Below are positions 37,393 to 47,145 of a stretch of 64,000 nt of DNA, piece by piece (the stretch's first letter is position 1; every line of letters begins with the position of its first letter). Source of the stretch: Shewanella sp. MBTL60-112-B2 (GTDB lineage: Bacteria; Pseudomonadota; Gammaproteobacteria; Enterobacterales; Shewanellaceae); assembly GCF_019655055.1 (NCBI RefSeq), contig NZ_BPFA01000012.1, forward strand, positions 57,208 to 121,207, given 5' to 3'. Below the pieces are notes generated by a model. It was not told where the DNA came from. It worked only from the letters and a program-made list of their open reading frames with translations, and did no database searches. Both the position numbers and the translations under genes were made by a program.

Positions 37393-38076
37393 CTAACTTA
37401 TTGAGGCAAAACTATAGCCCTTCCCTCTGACTGTATTAATCAGAGATTTAGGTAATTGCTTTTCAAACAGCTTACGCCGTGTATTACTGATATGCATATC
37501 AAGGTTACGATCGAACTTTCCGAGATCTTTCTCCAATATACGAAGTTGCAACTCCTGCTTTGTCACTACTTGCCCTTTTCTCTCGAACAAATATTTAAAC
37601 AACTTAAATTCAGTCTGGGTAAAAACCACCGATTTCTGTGAAATTGATATGGTGTATAACCTATCGTCGAAGCCTATCTCTTCGTTTTTAACATGTTCTT
37701 GCCGAGGACAAGTTTTGTTGCTTGCCATTCTACGACCCATGGCATTGATGCGCACTAATAGTTCACGTTCACTACAAGGTTGGATTAAATAGTCATCGAC
37801 ACCATACTCATAGGCTTGGATCCTATCTTCTTCAGAATTTGAATCCGATAATATAATCACAGGCGTGCTTGTTTGCTTCAATAAAGCACGCTCGATATCA
37901 GTTATATCTGCCATATTAAGCATTAATAGAGCGAGATCTGCATAGATAGACGCTTCTTTAAGGCGTTGTTCATCAAAGTTGTTTGCGAGGGTTACAGTGA
38001 AGTCTTGCCCTGCAAGAAGCTGGGCCAATTTCCCTATAATAGTGGAACCGTTATCCACCAGCAAAATGTGTTTCAT
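37393..38076 (-). CDS. OmpR-type regulator with a degenerate receiver domain
   Basis: A 227-aa protein with a receiver-like domain (residues 1-115) and a winged-helix output domain (about 130-225; FTQTEFKLFKYLFERKGQ, then LDMHISNTRRKLFEK and VRGKGYSF). The receiver has lost the key residues: the phospho-acceptor position is Met52 (ADLALLMLN), the acidic pair is Asp8-Asn9, and the conserved Lys is Gln99 (YLIQPC). It therefore probably works without phosphorylation. No histidine kinase gene lies nearby. Targets unknown. Confidence 0.85.
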   Translation of the reverse strand: MKHILLVDNGSTIIGKLAQLLAGQDFTVTLANNFDEQRLKEASIYADLALLMLNMADITDIERALLKQTSTPVIILSDSNSEEDRIQAYEYGVDDYLIQPCSERELLVRINAMGRRMASNKTCPRQEHVKNEEIGFDDRLYTISISQKSVVFTQTEFKLFKYLFERKGQVVTKQELQLRILEKDLGKFDRNLDMHISNTRRKLFEKQLPKSLINTVRGKGYSFASIS

Positions 38077-38201
38077 TACCTAACAACTCAAATACGAATA
38101 ATTCGCATTAAGATTACATTAAATAAAACAATTAATCTAGTCACTTGTAAAAATCGGTTTACCTGTAATTTACTAGCATTTGAGTAAGAAACAGAAGTAC
38201 A

Positions 38202-38235
38202 AAAAAGGCCAGCTGCAATTGCAAACTGACCTTTA
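38202..38235 (-). terminator. imperfect hairpin after the DUF885 gene
   Basis: AAAGGCCAG and CTGACCTTT flank the palindrome TGCAATTGCA, making an extended imperfect stem with A/T tracts at both ends. It lies just past the stop of the DUF885 gene. Confidence 0.6.
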
Positions 38236-38250
38236 TTAAAAAAACCTCGA

Positions 38251-40023
38251 TTACTTACTTAGCATTAGCTCGCGAATGTACTTAACTGGCGCGCTGCCGT
38301 AACTCAAAAACTCTTCATGGAAGGCCTTCAAGTCAAAATCATCCCCCTTGAGCGCCTTATACTCTTCTCTAAAATCGTAGATTTCACGATAACCAGAATA
38401 ATAGCTGGTTAATTGAACCTGACTCAGTGTTGCTCTACGCCATTTACCTTCGGCTTCGGCTCGCTGTTGGAAGGCTTCATTCATCATCAGATCTAAGGCC
38501 TGCTCCTCTGTCATACCATTAACTTGAATGCTGTAATCAAGAATTGTGTTACAGATAACTCGTAAATTCCACTTGTAGTACATGAGCCACATTTCCGGTT
38601 CGAAATCACCGTAACCTTCTTCAAGCATCATACGCTCGGTGTAAACCGCCCAGCCTTCAACCATAGCGCCATTTCCAAATAAACTCTTGATAAGGCTTGG
38701 AGACTCATTTGAATAAACTAGCTGAGTATAATGACCTGGGATAGCTTCGTGGATATTGAGCACCTGTAAAATCCAGTGATTGTATTCACGCAAGTAACTC
38801 TCTGCAGAATCACTGCTCATGCCATCGAGTGGAGTCACGTTATAATAAGTGTTACCTGACTTTTCGTATGGACCAGGCGCACTGATTGATGCACCAGCAT
38901 AGCCACGCATATAAGCCGGCGTCTCGCGCACTACTAAGGGCTTATTTGGATCCAGTGTTACGAGTTTTTTCTCATTGACGAAAGCGACAAGCTCTGGGAT
39001 CTGTGCACGCACTTCATCGACAAAATCTTCCCGCTTAACATGCTTAGCCGATAGTTTGTCTATAAGCGCTTTTATCGCTAGCTTGTCATCTTTAGGTTTT
39101 GGCGTATCAAAATACTTATCCCAAATTTTTGAGGTTATCTTTGCCATCTCGGCTTGGACACGGTTTTTGTCATTTACCGCTTTCTCATATAGGGCTTTGC
39201 CCGACATCCCTGCTTGAATATCGTAGGCAAATTTTTGCTCATAGAGCTCTGCTCCAATACGAAAACCTCGCGCTCCTTGCTTATCAAGTGATGACTCTAA
39301 TGCTCTTAGCCAGTCGAGATGCTCATTGATTGCTATGGTCGCCTTATTATAACGGTTAACAAATAGCGCCTTTTCTTGATTGGTTAATCCCGATTTTATC
39401 GCTTGGTCGAGTAAGTCGTTAGAGAAAACCGAGAACGCGCCTTCGTTTTGCATTATGGCAAGTTGTGTATGCTCAAGAGTCGGATCCTGAATGTTCTCAC
39501 GAGCTGCAGCATAATATGCAGGCACATTCTCCATTCTCAACATAACTGAACGAAGGCGTTCGTCTAAAGGAGCAAAGTCTTCATTAATTATCTGGGCAAA
39601 ACCACCTGAAACATTGTAAGCCGATGGATCCCATTGCCAGGACTTAAAGGTCTCTATGTTCCATTTCATCTCTGCTAGCAGATTCTCGATTAATCGATAA
39701 TCTGTCAGCATAGCAGGGGTCATCAGTTTAGGATTGAACTTGGCTAATTGTTGTTGCTGATTCTGTACAAAAGCGAGGCTCGCCTGCCTAGTTTCAGCGT
39801 TAGGCACCTTTAAAACGCCATCGTACTTATGAAAACCACTGTATAGAGCCCATGTTGGCGATTCAATCCACAAAGCATCGATAAATTGAGTACTGAATTG
39901 AGAGAAAGCTAAATTCTGATCTGTAATTTCGACCGCTACGGGTTCAGTTGTTTGCTGACTTTGACAGGCTGTAAGGCCTACCAGAGAAAGCGCTATCGCC
40001 AATGGCAGCGCTGCTCTTTTCAT
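38251..40023 (-). CDS. DUF885 lipoprotein, putative metallopeptidase
   Basis: A 590-aa protein with a lipoprotein signal (LSLVGLTAC; lipidated Cys20). The DUF885 family is thought to be zinc peptidases; the candidate site is NIHEAIPGHYTQ, an HExxxGH-type motif, followed about 30 residues on by EGWAVYTERMMLEEGYGD with a possible third ligand. Predicted location is the outer membrane, periplasmic face. Helix-rich N-terminal 370 residues. Substrate unknown. Single gene. Confidence 0.85.
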   Translation of the reverse strand: MKRAALPLAIALSLVGLTACQSQQTTEPVAVEITDQNLAFSQFSTQFIDALWIESPTWALYSGFHKYDGVLKVPNAETRQASLAFVQNQQQQLAKFNPKLMTPAMLTDYRLIENLLAEMKWNIETFKSWQWDPSAYNVSGGFAQIINEDFAPLDERLRSVMLRMENVPAYYAAARENIQDPTLEHTQLAIMQNEGAFSVFSNDLLDQAIKSGLTNQEKALFVNRYNKATIAINEHLDWLRALESSLDKQGARGFRIGAELYEQKFAYDIQAGMSGKALYEKAVNDKNRVQAEMAKITSKIWDKYFDTPKPKDDKLAIKALIDKLSAKHVKREDFVDEVRAQIPELVAFVNEKKLVTLDPNKPLVVRETPAYMRGYAGASISAPGPYEKSGNTYYNVTPLDGMSSDSAESYLREYNHWILQVLNIHEAIPGHYTQLVYSNESPSLIKSLFGNGAMVEGWAVYTERMMLEEGYGDFEPEMWLMYYKWNLRVICNTILDYSIQVNGMTEEQALDLMMNEAFQQRAEAEGKWRRATLSQVQLTSYYSGYREIYDFREEYKALKGDDFDLKAFHEEFLSYGSAPVKYIRELMLSK

Positions 40024-40172
40024 ATTGTGGTCCCTTAATTTGTTAGTTCGTGGTCTTTGCCACTTTTAATGCCCTCTCAGTAAATCATGTTCTGTTAATT
40101 TTTTCAGTAACTAAGCTTATTTCGACAAGCTTTGTTACACAAGGAGGGCTTAATACTATCTTGGAACTCAAA

Positions 40173-42098
40173 TCATAAGTGGCTTTGGGTCCATGATAAA
40201 ATTTCCGCGAAGCGATAATGCTCAAATTGTGCAAAACCATTAAGCTGTCTCATCTTTAACTTGGTGAAGATGGGGGTAGTCAATCCACAAAGAAATCGCG
40301 TAACTAAAACCGGGCTTGCGTGCACACCTAGCTTTTTGATTGCGTCATGACAGATCTCATTGAAGTCAAACTGACTTAAAGGTTTCAGCCCTGCGGCGAC
40401 GGGTAATTTAGCCGTATGCCCATTACATACGCTACAGTGGCCACACGGTCCACTTAAGCGAGGATCGGCAAAGTATTGAGCTAACTGTAGACTTAAGCAG
40501 GACTCACTATCGAAAAAGTCCACCAGCTGATTTATACGAGTAATTTCGCTCTGCTCTTTAAGACTAAAACGGTCAAACAGTCTCGTTGGTAATGAGTCAT
40601 CAATATTGGCACTAAAGATTTCATAAACTTGAGTTAGCTGTTTACTTTGCAATTCGATAAGCTGTTTTTGATGCAAGTAATCTAGGGCTTTTATCGCTCT
40701 ATCCCGGCTATTAGGCATTTTTTGTTCTAATGCCTCAAAGTTGGCGCTATACCAAAGCTTTGCTTTCTGTGAACTATCGAGCACAGCATTAATGAAGACT
40801 TGTCTGTTAGGATCGAATTTCTCTAAAATTTGCTCGACCGGACACAAGAGCTTAAAGCGATAGTCGGCAAAATAACTGTACTTTGGCTTGATGACCCGCA
40901 GCATCTCTAAGTAAACCAGTAACGTCTTTAAACTCAAGATTCGAATATTCGATGCACTGGACAAAGGATTAAGCATCAGCTCCCATACCGAGCTGGTTTG
41001 CGCTTCGCGTTTTATTTCATCGATAACATACTCTATCGCACTGAGTTCTGGAGTATCACCATAAACAAAGTTTTCTAGAACATTAAGGTTATCTCTATTG
41101 GCGAGTACCAAACAATCAGAACTAAAGCCATCGCGTCCCGCTCGTCCTATCTCTTGAGCGTAGTTTTCAATGGACTTAGGAAGATCATAATGGGCTACAT
41201 AGCGAATGTCACTCTTATCAATACCCATCCCAAAAGCGATGGTCGCGACGATAATTGGCACCTCACCCGCCATAAACTGCTTTTGAATTGATTTTCGTTT
41301 ATCACTGTCCATTCCTGCATGATAAGCAAGGGCAGAGAAGCCCTTTTTAACCAAAGCATTTGCAATAAACTCAGCGGTCTGCTGTAAGGTCACATAAACA
41401 ATGCCACTGTTATCTTTTCTCGCCGCCAGCCAATCAGCAAGATAAGCTAGCTTATCTGAAGATGGGATCCCTATTGCTTCAAGATTTAAATTCGGTCGAT
41501 AAAAACCCGTTAAGGTGACACATTGCTCATCTATGCCAAACTTTTTCCCCATATCCTCGATTACCTTGGGAGTCGCTGTTGCCGTTAACAAAAGGACTTG
41601 CGGGATCTGCAATTGTCGCTGATAAGCGGGAAGTTTAAGGTAGTCGGGTCTGAAGTTATGCCCCCACTCAGAAATACAGTGAGCCTCATCGATAACCAGC
41701 ATCGAAATAGGCACAGATGAAATAAAGCGTCTAAAGCGTTCATTATTGAGACGCTCTACTGAAATCATTAAAATCTTAATCCGACCCGAGGACACGCCTT
41801 CAATCACCGCACTTGCTTGCTCATTAGTTTGAGTGGAGTCAATAGATGCGGCAGCAATACCCTTTTTATTTAAAAATTGTAACTGATCGTCCATTAAGGC
41901 GAGTAGCGGTGATACCACGAGAGTTAAGTGAGGTAAGGCTAAGGCGGGTAACTGATAGCAAAGGGATTTGCCTGAACCTGTCGGGAAAATAGCCGCCGCG
42001 CTTTGACCATTTAAAATGTTTTGGACAACTTCTTCTTGTCCTTCACGAAACTGCTGGAAACCAAAGTATTGGCTAAGCAACGCATGGGCGTTATCCAT
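40173..42098 (-). CDS. recQ: RecQ-family ATP-dependent DNA helicase
   Basis: A 641-aa superfamily 2 helicase. Motif I is FPTGSGKSLCYQLPA, motif II is VIDEAHCISEWGHNFRPDY, motif VI is QEIGRAGRDG. The zinc-binding region ends in SGPCGHCSVCNG. The remaining C-terminal 80 residues do not show a clear HRDC domain, so this may be a RecQ paralog rather than the main RecQ. It unwinds DNA 3' to 5' in recombination and repair. Symbol used at family level. Confidence 0.82.
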   Translation of the reverse strand: MDNAHALLSQYFGFQQFREGQEEVVQNILNGQSAAAIFPTGSGKSLCYQLPALALPHLTLVVSPLLALMDDQLQFLNKKGIAAASIDSTQTNEQASAVIEGVSSGRIKILMISVERLNNERFRRFISSVPISMLVIDEAHCISEWGHNFRPDYLKLPAYQRQLQIPQVLLLTATATPKVIEDMGKKFGIDEQCVTLTGFYRPNLNLEAIGIPSSDKLAYLADWLAARKDNSGIVYVTLQQTAEFIANALVKKGFSALAYHAGMDSDKRKSIQKQFMAGEVPIIVATIAFGMGIDKSDIRYVAHYDLPKSIENYAQEIGRAGRDGFSSDCLVLANRDNLNVLENFVYGDTPELSAIEYVIDEIKREAQTSSVWELMLNPLSSASNIRILSLKTLLVYLEMLRVIKPKYSYFADYRFKLLCPVEQILEKFDPNRQVFINAVLDSSQKAKLWYSANFEALEQKMPNSRDRAIKALDYLHQKQLIELQSKQLTQVYEIFSANIDDSLPTRLFDRFSLKEQSEITRINQLVDFFDSESCLSLQLAQYFADPRLSGPCGHCSVCNGHTAKLPVAAGLKPLSQFDFNEICHDAIKKLGVHASPVLVTRFLCGLTTPIFTKLKMRQLNGFAQFEHYRFAEILSWTQSHL

Positions 42099-42212
42099 AT
42101 AAAATCCTGTCTGATGTGATGTGCTAAAGAAGTACTAATATAGAATTCTAGAGATAGAGGCCCGTATTACGGGCTTAACCATTCATTAGAGTTAACCATT
42201 TTTTAGTGTGAA

Positions 42213-43094
42213 CTAGTTATCCGAATTAACTATGTCTACAGGGCGCTTCTTGATCAATCGAAAATACGCTTTAACCGGGTTGTGATCTGAACTTGAAGTA
42301 ATAATCGACTCCGCCTTTACTAACTCCAAATCTCTATAAAAAATATGATCGAGGTTATGACCTAAAATCTGAGTTCTTGAGTCGACACTGGGTATTGCTT
42401 CGATAAGTCCCACGAGTTTAGCCAATTGTTTAACCGTGTCGAAGCGATCATCGCTCCAAGTATTCATGTCACCAGCAAAAATAACCGGCCCTTGATGACC
42501 CTTTATTGCTTCTTGTACGATCCGCAATTGAGACTGATACTCCTCCAGACCGAAAGTAAAATTAATACTATGAATGTTAGCCACCAACAACTGGCTATTA
42601 TCAGATAGCGGGTAATAAGAGATCAGCATAGACTTTGGATAATTAATGTAAGGCTCGGCCTTTCTAAATACACAACTGCTGGTTGCTGACTCTCGGGTTA
42701 GATTCATCACTCCGACAGGCTCATCTGCAAAACTGAATGCTTTAGCAAGCAACATAGAAAGCTCTTGAGATCCTATGAATGCTTTAAGTTCTGGTGTTAA
42801 CTGAGCCTCTTGCAGTAAAAGTAAGTCTGAACGCTCAGCCAGTTGCTTTAACGTTTCATTCCATCCGTCATTTTTCTGCTTATAAAGATTCCAAGTGGTT
42901 ACATCGAGTTTACCGTATCTATCTAGATTACCTTTTGCCGGTTGGCTAATACATTGCACATCTTGGCTAGTACCGCCCAAATTCGTGACGAGTACATCTT
43001 CGGTGGGAATAACCGATGCGTCATACACATAAGCAACACCTGCTAAGGCCGCAATAAGCGTTAGAAATACAAGCTTTCGGATAATTTTTGCCAT
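42213..43094 (-). CDS. endonuclease/exonuclease/phosphatase family protein (YafD-like)
   Basis: A 293-aa protein with an N-terminal signal anchor (residues about 6-25) and an EEP fold: LDVTTWNLYKQKNDGW at the start, LLLLQEAQLTP with the metal-binding Glu, VIFAGDMNTWSDDRF with the catalytic Asp-x-Asn, and SSDHNPVKAYF with the final Asp-His. It resembles the YafD/UPF0294 group. Substrate unknown; outward-facing location suggests phosphodiester or lipid-linked substrates. Divergent from cls. Confidence 0.83.
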   Translation of the reverse strand: MAKIIRKLVFLTLIAALAGVAYVYDASVIPTEDVLVTNLGGTSQDVQCISQPAKGNLDRYGKLDVTTWNLYKQKNDGWNETLKQLAERSDLLLLQEAQLTPELKAFIGSQELSMLLAKAFSFADEPVGVMNLTRESATSSCVFRKAEPYINYPKSMLISYYPLSDNSQLLVANIHSINFTFGLEEYQSQLRIVQEAIKGHQGPVIFAGDMNTWSDDRFDTVKQLAKLVGLIEAIPSVDSRTQILGHNLDHIFYRDLELVKAESIITSSSDHNPVKAYFRLIKKRPVDIVNSDN

Positions 43095-43254
43095 AATGGA
43101 CTAATTCAACTCTGTACTTAGATTTAAAGTAATCTTTTCATTATAATAGCTTATTAGTGTTAGTCACATAATCATTCAATTAAGAGGTTAGTTAGCTTAA
43201 ATCATCGATGAAACGCTGCTTTTTGCGACTAAAGGTAAGACTATCAAACACAAT

Positions 43255-44712
43255 ATGTATGAATTTTATCAGCTACTAACCATAGCTGGCGTTTTTCTCT
43301 ACTGGCTTATTATTGCCGGCATTAGTATTCGCGTAGTTGCAAAGCGGCGCTCTATTGGCGTTTCTTTAGCATGGTTAATGATTATTTATATCGTGCCGTT
43401 AGGTGGTGCGTTTGCCTATCTGCTGTTTGGTGAATTAAATTTAGGTAAAAAAAGAGCCGTTCGCGCTGAACTCATGTTTAAACCCTATGGTGAATGGTTT
43501 AAAAAACTCTATGAGTATCGTCAATATCGACCTCATGTCGCCAGCCTGTATGGGCAATCAATAAGTGCTATATGTGAGAAACAAGTCGGGATCCCAGCAC
43601 TCGCTGATAACCACCTGACTCTGTGTAGTGAGACTTATGAGATCTTAGATAACTTAATAGAAGATATCGACAAGGCAAGTGAGACCATTCTGCTCGAGTT
43701 TTATATTTGGCACCCCGGTGGTCGCGCCGATGATGTGGCTAACGCCTTAATCAAGAGTGCTACTCGTGGAGTGAAAGTACGCTTATTACTTGATGCCGCT
43801 GGCAGCAGGCACTTCTTCAAGAGTCACTGGCCAAAATTAATGAAGAAAAGCGGCATTCAAGTGATCAGTGCCCTCGAAGTGTCTCCTTTCCGTATGTTCT
43901 TCAGACGATTAGATCTGAGACTTCATCGAAAAATAGTGGTCATCGATAACCAAATTGGCTATACCGGCTCAATGAATCTAGTCGACCCTAAGTATTTTAA
44001 TCAAGACGCTGGTGTCGGTGAATGGATAGATGTGATGGTGCGGATCACAGGTACCTCAGTTCCTGTGCTTAATAGCATCCATGCCTGGGACTGGGAAGTC
44101 GAAACTAACGAGCGTTTCTTACCTGAACAGCCTAAATGTTTACCCCATGAGGATTCGGAGATCACAGATTTAGTGCAGGTGATCCCTTCAGGACCAGGAA
44201 TGCGTGAAGAAGTTATCCATCGAGTGCTACTGCAAAGTATTTATCAGGCCTCCAAAAGTATCGTCATCACCACTCCCTACTTTGTACCCAGTGACAACCT
44301 ACATATGGCGCTAATTATTGCGGCGCAACGTAACGTTAAAGTCGATATTATCGTGCCAGATAAAAATGATTCATTAATGGTTGAATGGGCAAGTCGAGCA
44401 TTTTTTAGCGAGCTTTTAGAGGCTGGTGTTAATATCCATCGCTTTAAAGGTGGTCTATTGCACACCAAATCCGTTGTTATTGACAGTAACCATTGTTTAA
44501 TTGGTACGGTTAACTGGGACATGCGCAGCCTATGGCTTAACTTCGAAGTTACCCTTGCGGTTGATAATCTTGGCTTTACCCAAAAACTTGAGCAAGTACA
44601 GCAAGATTATCTTAAAAACGCCGATAAAATCTGCTTACAAGAATGGCAAAAACGTTCGATTGCCAGTCGAGGAGCCGAGCGAATTTTCTATTTATTCAGC
44701 CCGTTACTCTAA
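43255..44712 (+). CDS. cls: cardiolipin synthase
   Basis: A 485-aa phospholipase D-superfamily enzyme that joins two phosphatidylglycerols into cardiolipin. Two N-terminal membrane helices (about residues 5-25 and 36-58) are followed by two HKD motifs: LHRKIVVIDNQIGYTGSMN and LHTKSVVIDSNHCLIGTVN. The build and length match ClsA. It lies between the YafD-like gene and a sulfotransferase gene. Confidence 0.93.
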   Translation: MYEFYQLLTIAGVFLYWLIIAGISIRVVAKRRSIGVSLAWLMIIYIVPLGGAFAYLLFGELNLGKKRAVRAELMFKPYGEWFKKLYEYRQYRPHVASLYGQSISAICEKQVGIPALADNHLTLCSETYEILDNLIEDIDKASETILLEFYIWHPGGRADDVANALIKSATRGVKVRLLLDAAGSRHFFKSHWPKLMKKSGIQVISALEVSPFRMFFRRLDLRLHRKIVVIDNQIGYTGSMNLVDPKYFNQDAGVGEWIDVMVRITGTSVPVLNSIHAWDWEVETNERFLPEQPKCLPHEDSEITDLVQVIPSGPGMREEVIHRVLLQSIYQASKSIVITTPYFVPSDNLHMALIIAAQRNVKVDIIVPDKNDSLMVEWASRAFFSELLEAGVNIHRFKGGLLHTKSVVIDSNHCLIGTVNWDMRSLWLNFEVTLAVDNLGFTQKLEQVQQDYLKNADKICLQEWQKRSIASRGAERIFYLFSPLL

Positions 44713-44858
44713 CACTTTCTGGTACAAGCAGTTTGCTTTACCCGCCAAGGTTAACAACTGCATAGTAAAATAAGTTTAGCGGATAAGCTTGAGACTATAA
44801 GCATGCGCTCCGCTAAGTCTTATATTGGGCGCTAAAGTATTACTCTAATTGGAATGTT

Positions 44859-45497
44859 ATGAATAAAGTTTTTATTATTGGTCTACCACGAACTGGCACC
44901 ACCAGTATCAGCGTAGCCATGTTAGATTATGGTTTTAAAGTTGCTCACACTGCCTATACACAAGAAGCGTTTCACCTCGCTGATATTGTTTCTGATGCCC
45001 CCTGCTTTAGCGATTATCAACAATTAGATAAATTGTTCCCAGGTGCTAAGTTTGTTTATCTAGAGCGCGATTTATCTCTTTGGATACCGTCTATGCAGAT
45101 GCTTATCAACAAGATGAAAACACAACTTGATCCTGAGGCGGGTATATTTAACCCTGTTCTAAAGCGTAGCTTTATTGACACTTTTAAACTAACAGGTACT
45201 GCTGAACCCGATAACGCCGCCCATCTTGAAGAATGTTATTTACAACATAAACAGCAAGTACTGGAATACTTTGCAGGCCGTGATGATTTGATCTGTATTG
45301 ATATCAGTCATAAAGACAGTTTATCTGAGCTTCTTGGATTTTTAGGAGTGACTTATGAAGGGGAACCTCAGTTTCCGCATCTAAACATTGGCAGAAAAGT
45401 CGCTTGCTGGAAGGAACATAAACACCCCAATAAGGTGAATGCTAATAGTGCGGGACCTATGCACAGAAAGTTTTTCGATTACGCTGCTAAGCGCTAA
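44859..45497 (+). CDS. sulfotransferase family protein
   Basis: A 212-aa protein with the PAPS-binding loop FIIGLPRTGTTSISVAM at the N-terminus and a second PAPS-type region at FVYLERDLSLWIPSM. A late segment, GRKVACWKEHKH, is basic. It belongs to the P-loop sulfotransferase family, which moves sulfate from PAPS to a hydroxyl or amine of a sugar, lipid or small molecule. No sulfation pathway is nearby and the acceptor is unknown. It follows cls after 146 bp on the same strand. Confidence 0.8.
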   Translation: MNKVFIIGLPRTGTTSISVAMLDYGFKVAHTAYTQEAFHLADIVSDAPCFSDYQQLDKLFPGAKFVYLERDLSLWIPSMQMLINKMKTQLDPEAGIFNPVLKRSFIDTFKLTGTAEPDNAAHLEECYLQHKQQVLEYFAGRDDLICIDISHKDSLSELLGFLGVTYEGEPQFPHLNIGRKVACWKEHKHPNKVNANSAGPMHRKFFDYAAKR

Positions 45498-45574
45498 TCA
45501 GCAAGTAACTCTAAATATTCCATGTCTAGATTCAATGACTAAATCCAATAACATTGGCTGAATTACAAATAGCA

Positions 45575-45606
45575 AAAAGCCCGTTATCTTTCGATAACGG
45601 GCTTTT
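45575..45606. terminator. terminator between sulfotransferase gene and tRNA-Ser
   Basis: AAAAGCCCGTTATC and GATAACGGGCTTTT form a 14-bp stem with a 4-base loop. It can end both the rightward gene and the leftward tRNA. Confidence 0.92.
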
Positions 45607-45613
45607 CTAAATT

Positions 45614-45703
45614 TGGCGGTGAGCGAGAGATTCGAACTCTCGTTAGGGATTAACCTAAACACACTTTCCAGGCGTGCGCCTTCAGCCACTCAGCCAGCTC
45701 ACC
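45614..45703 (-). tRNA. tRNA-Ser(GGA)
   Basis: A 90-base class II tRNA on the minus strand, with acceptor stem GGTGAGC/GCTCACC, D arm GGCTGAGTGGCTGAAGG, anticodon loop CTGGAAA (anticodon GGA, reading UCU and UCC), a long variable arm and T arm with GTTCGAATC. Discriminator G and encoded CCA at 45614-45616. A terminator follows directly. Confidence 0.97.
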
Positions 45704-45899
45704 AAACTAATTAGTTTTACGTGGATAATTACCACTATCGCCAACAAATATCTTTAAACCAAAATTTGGCTGGCAACGGAGCGCTACTTTACTGAAAAGG
45801 CACAATTGCGTCAAGCCAAATTACCGTAATCTCAAACGTTTGCGCAATTGCTAGCCACTTAGTTCTTATAAAGAACAAACATTAACAAATACAACTATA

Positions 45900-45926
45900 A
45901 AAAAAGCTCAAACAAATGAGCTTTTT
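45900..45926 (-). terminator. terminator after nadA
   Basis: AAAAAGCTCA and TGAGCTTTTT form the stem with a 6-7-base loop; a T run follows on the minus strand past the nadA stop. Confidence 0.88.
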
Positions 45927-45948
45927 ATTAATAATCAGTAACTAGTGT

Positions 45949-47016
45949 TTACGCATTACCTTTTACTTTCATATTCAGTGTCTGGGCAAAATTAAGCATT
46001 CTGTCTAATGGCTTTAACGCGTCTAGGCGTAAGCTATCATCAACAAATATCTCATGGTTGCTAGCGTCCACGTTTTCTAGCGCACTCTCGATAGCTTTTA
46101 AACCATTCATAGCCATCCATGGGCAATGTGCACAACTCTTACAAGTCGCGCCATTACCGCCAGTAGGTGCTGCAATTAGATTCTTATTAGGTGCAGCTTG
46201 CTGCATCTTATAGAAGATCCCTTTATCGGTAGCCACGATAAAAGTCTCATTTTCCATGGTTTGCGCCGCTTTAATCAATTGACTAGTCGAGCCCACGGCA
46301 TCAGCTAGCTCTACCACACTGGCAGGAGATTCAGGGTGCACTAGCACAGCGGCATTGGGGTGAATTTTTTTCAACTCACGAAGTGCTTTAGCTTGGAACT
46401 CATCGTGAACAATACATTCCCCTTGCCACATCAACATCTCAGCGCCAGTTTGCTTAGCGATGTAGCTGCCTAAATGACGGTCTGGGCCCCAAATAATCTT
46501 TTTACCTTCACTGTCTAGGTGCTCAACAATTTCAAGAGCGATGCTCGATGTCACTACCCAGTCGGCTCTAGCTTTTACTGCAGCGGAAGTATTGGCATAT
46601 ACAACTACAGTGTGATCCGGGTGAGCATCGCAAAATTCACTGAATGTCTCAATCGGGCACCCAATGTCTAAAGAACAGGTTGCCTCTAGCGTTGGCATTA
46701 AGATGGTTTTATCAGGGCTTAAAATTTTTGACGTTTCGCCCATAAACTTAACACCAGCGACGATTAACGTCTTTGCTGGGTGATCACGACCAAAACGCGC
46801 CATCTCTAACGAGTCAGAAACACAACCACCGGTTTCTTCGGCTAAAGCTTGAATTTCAGGATCGGTGTAGTAATGCGCGACAAGCACAGCATCTTTATCT
46901 TTTAAAAGCTGTTTAATTTTGGCTTTTGATTCTGCTTTTTCTTGATCAGATAAAGGAGTCGGCTTTGGCGGAAATGGATATTCAATATTTTCGATGATTG
47001 GGGCTAACGCGCTCAT
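45949..47016 (-). CDS. nadA: quinolinate synthase A
   Basis: A 355-aa Fe-S enzyme that condenses iminoaspartate and dihydroxyacetone phosphate to quinolinate in NAD synthesis. I take the ATG at 47016 (MSALAPIIE) rather than a TTG six codons upstream. Signatures: [39 protein letters not shown] and the cluster ligands in [16 protein letters not shown]. Single gene with its own terminator. Confidence 0.95.
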   Translation of the reverse strand: MSALAPIIENIEYPFPPKPTPLSDQEKAESKAKIKQLLKDKDAVLVAHYYTDPEIQALAEETGGCVSDSLEMARFGRDHPAKTLIVAGVKFMGETSKILSPDKTILMPTLEATCSLDIGCPIETFSEFCDAHPDHTVVVYANTSAAVKARADWVVTSSIALEIVEHLDSEGKKIIWGPDRHLGSYIAKQTGAEMLMWQGECIVHDEFQAKALRELKKIHPNAAVLVHPESPASVVELADAVGSTSQLIKAAQTMENETFIVATDKGIFYKMQQAAPNKNLIAAPTGGNGATCKSCAHCPWMAMNGLKAIESALENVDASNHEIFVDDSLRLDALKPLDRMLNFAQTLNMKVKGNA

Positions 47017-47103
47017 AGAACAACCAATGGGCAATAACAGATTAGCGGAATTATACGGAATTGTTTACAAATTTAAAACTACTAATCCAAATAGCATAGC
47101 TAA

Positions 47104-47128
47104 AAAAGGCGCTATTACTAGCGCCTTT
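47104..47128 (-). terminator. terminator of the bkd operon
   Basis: AAAGGCGCT and AGCGCCTTT form a 9-bp stem with a 7-base loop; a T run follows on the minus strand. Confidence 0.88.
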
Positions 47129-47145
47129 AAGTAGTCTTATATTGA

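Noticed and set aside
45498..45689. Minus-strand open frame of 63 codons
   Set aside because: It runs through the tRNA-Ser gene and its terminator, so it is not a gene.
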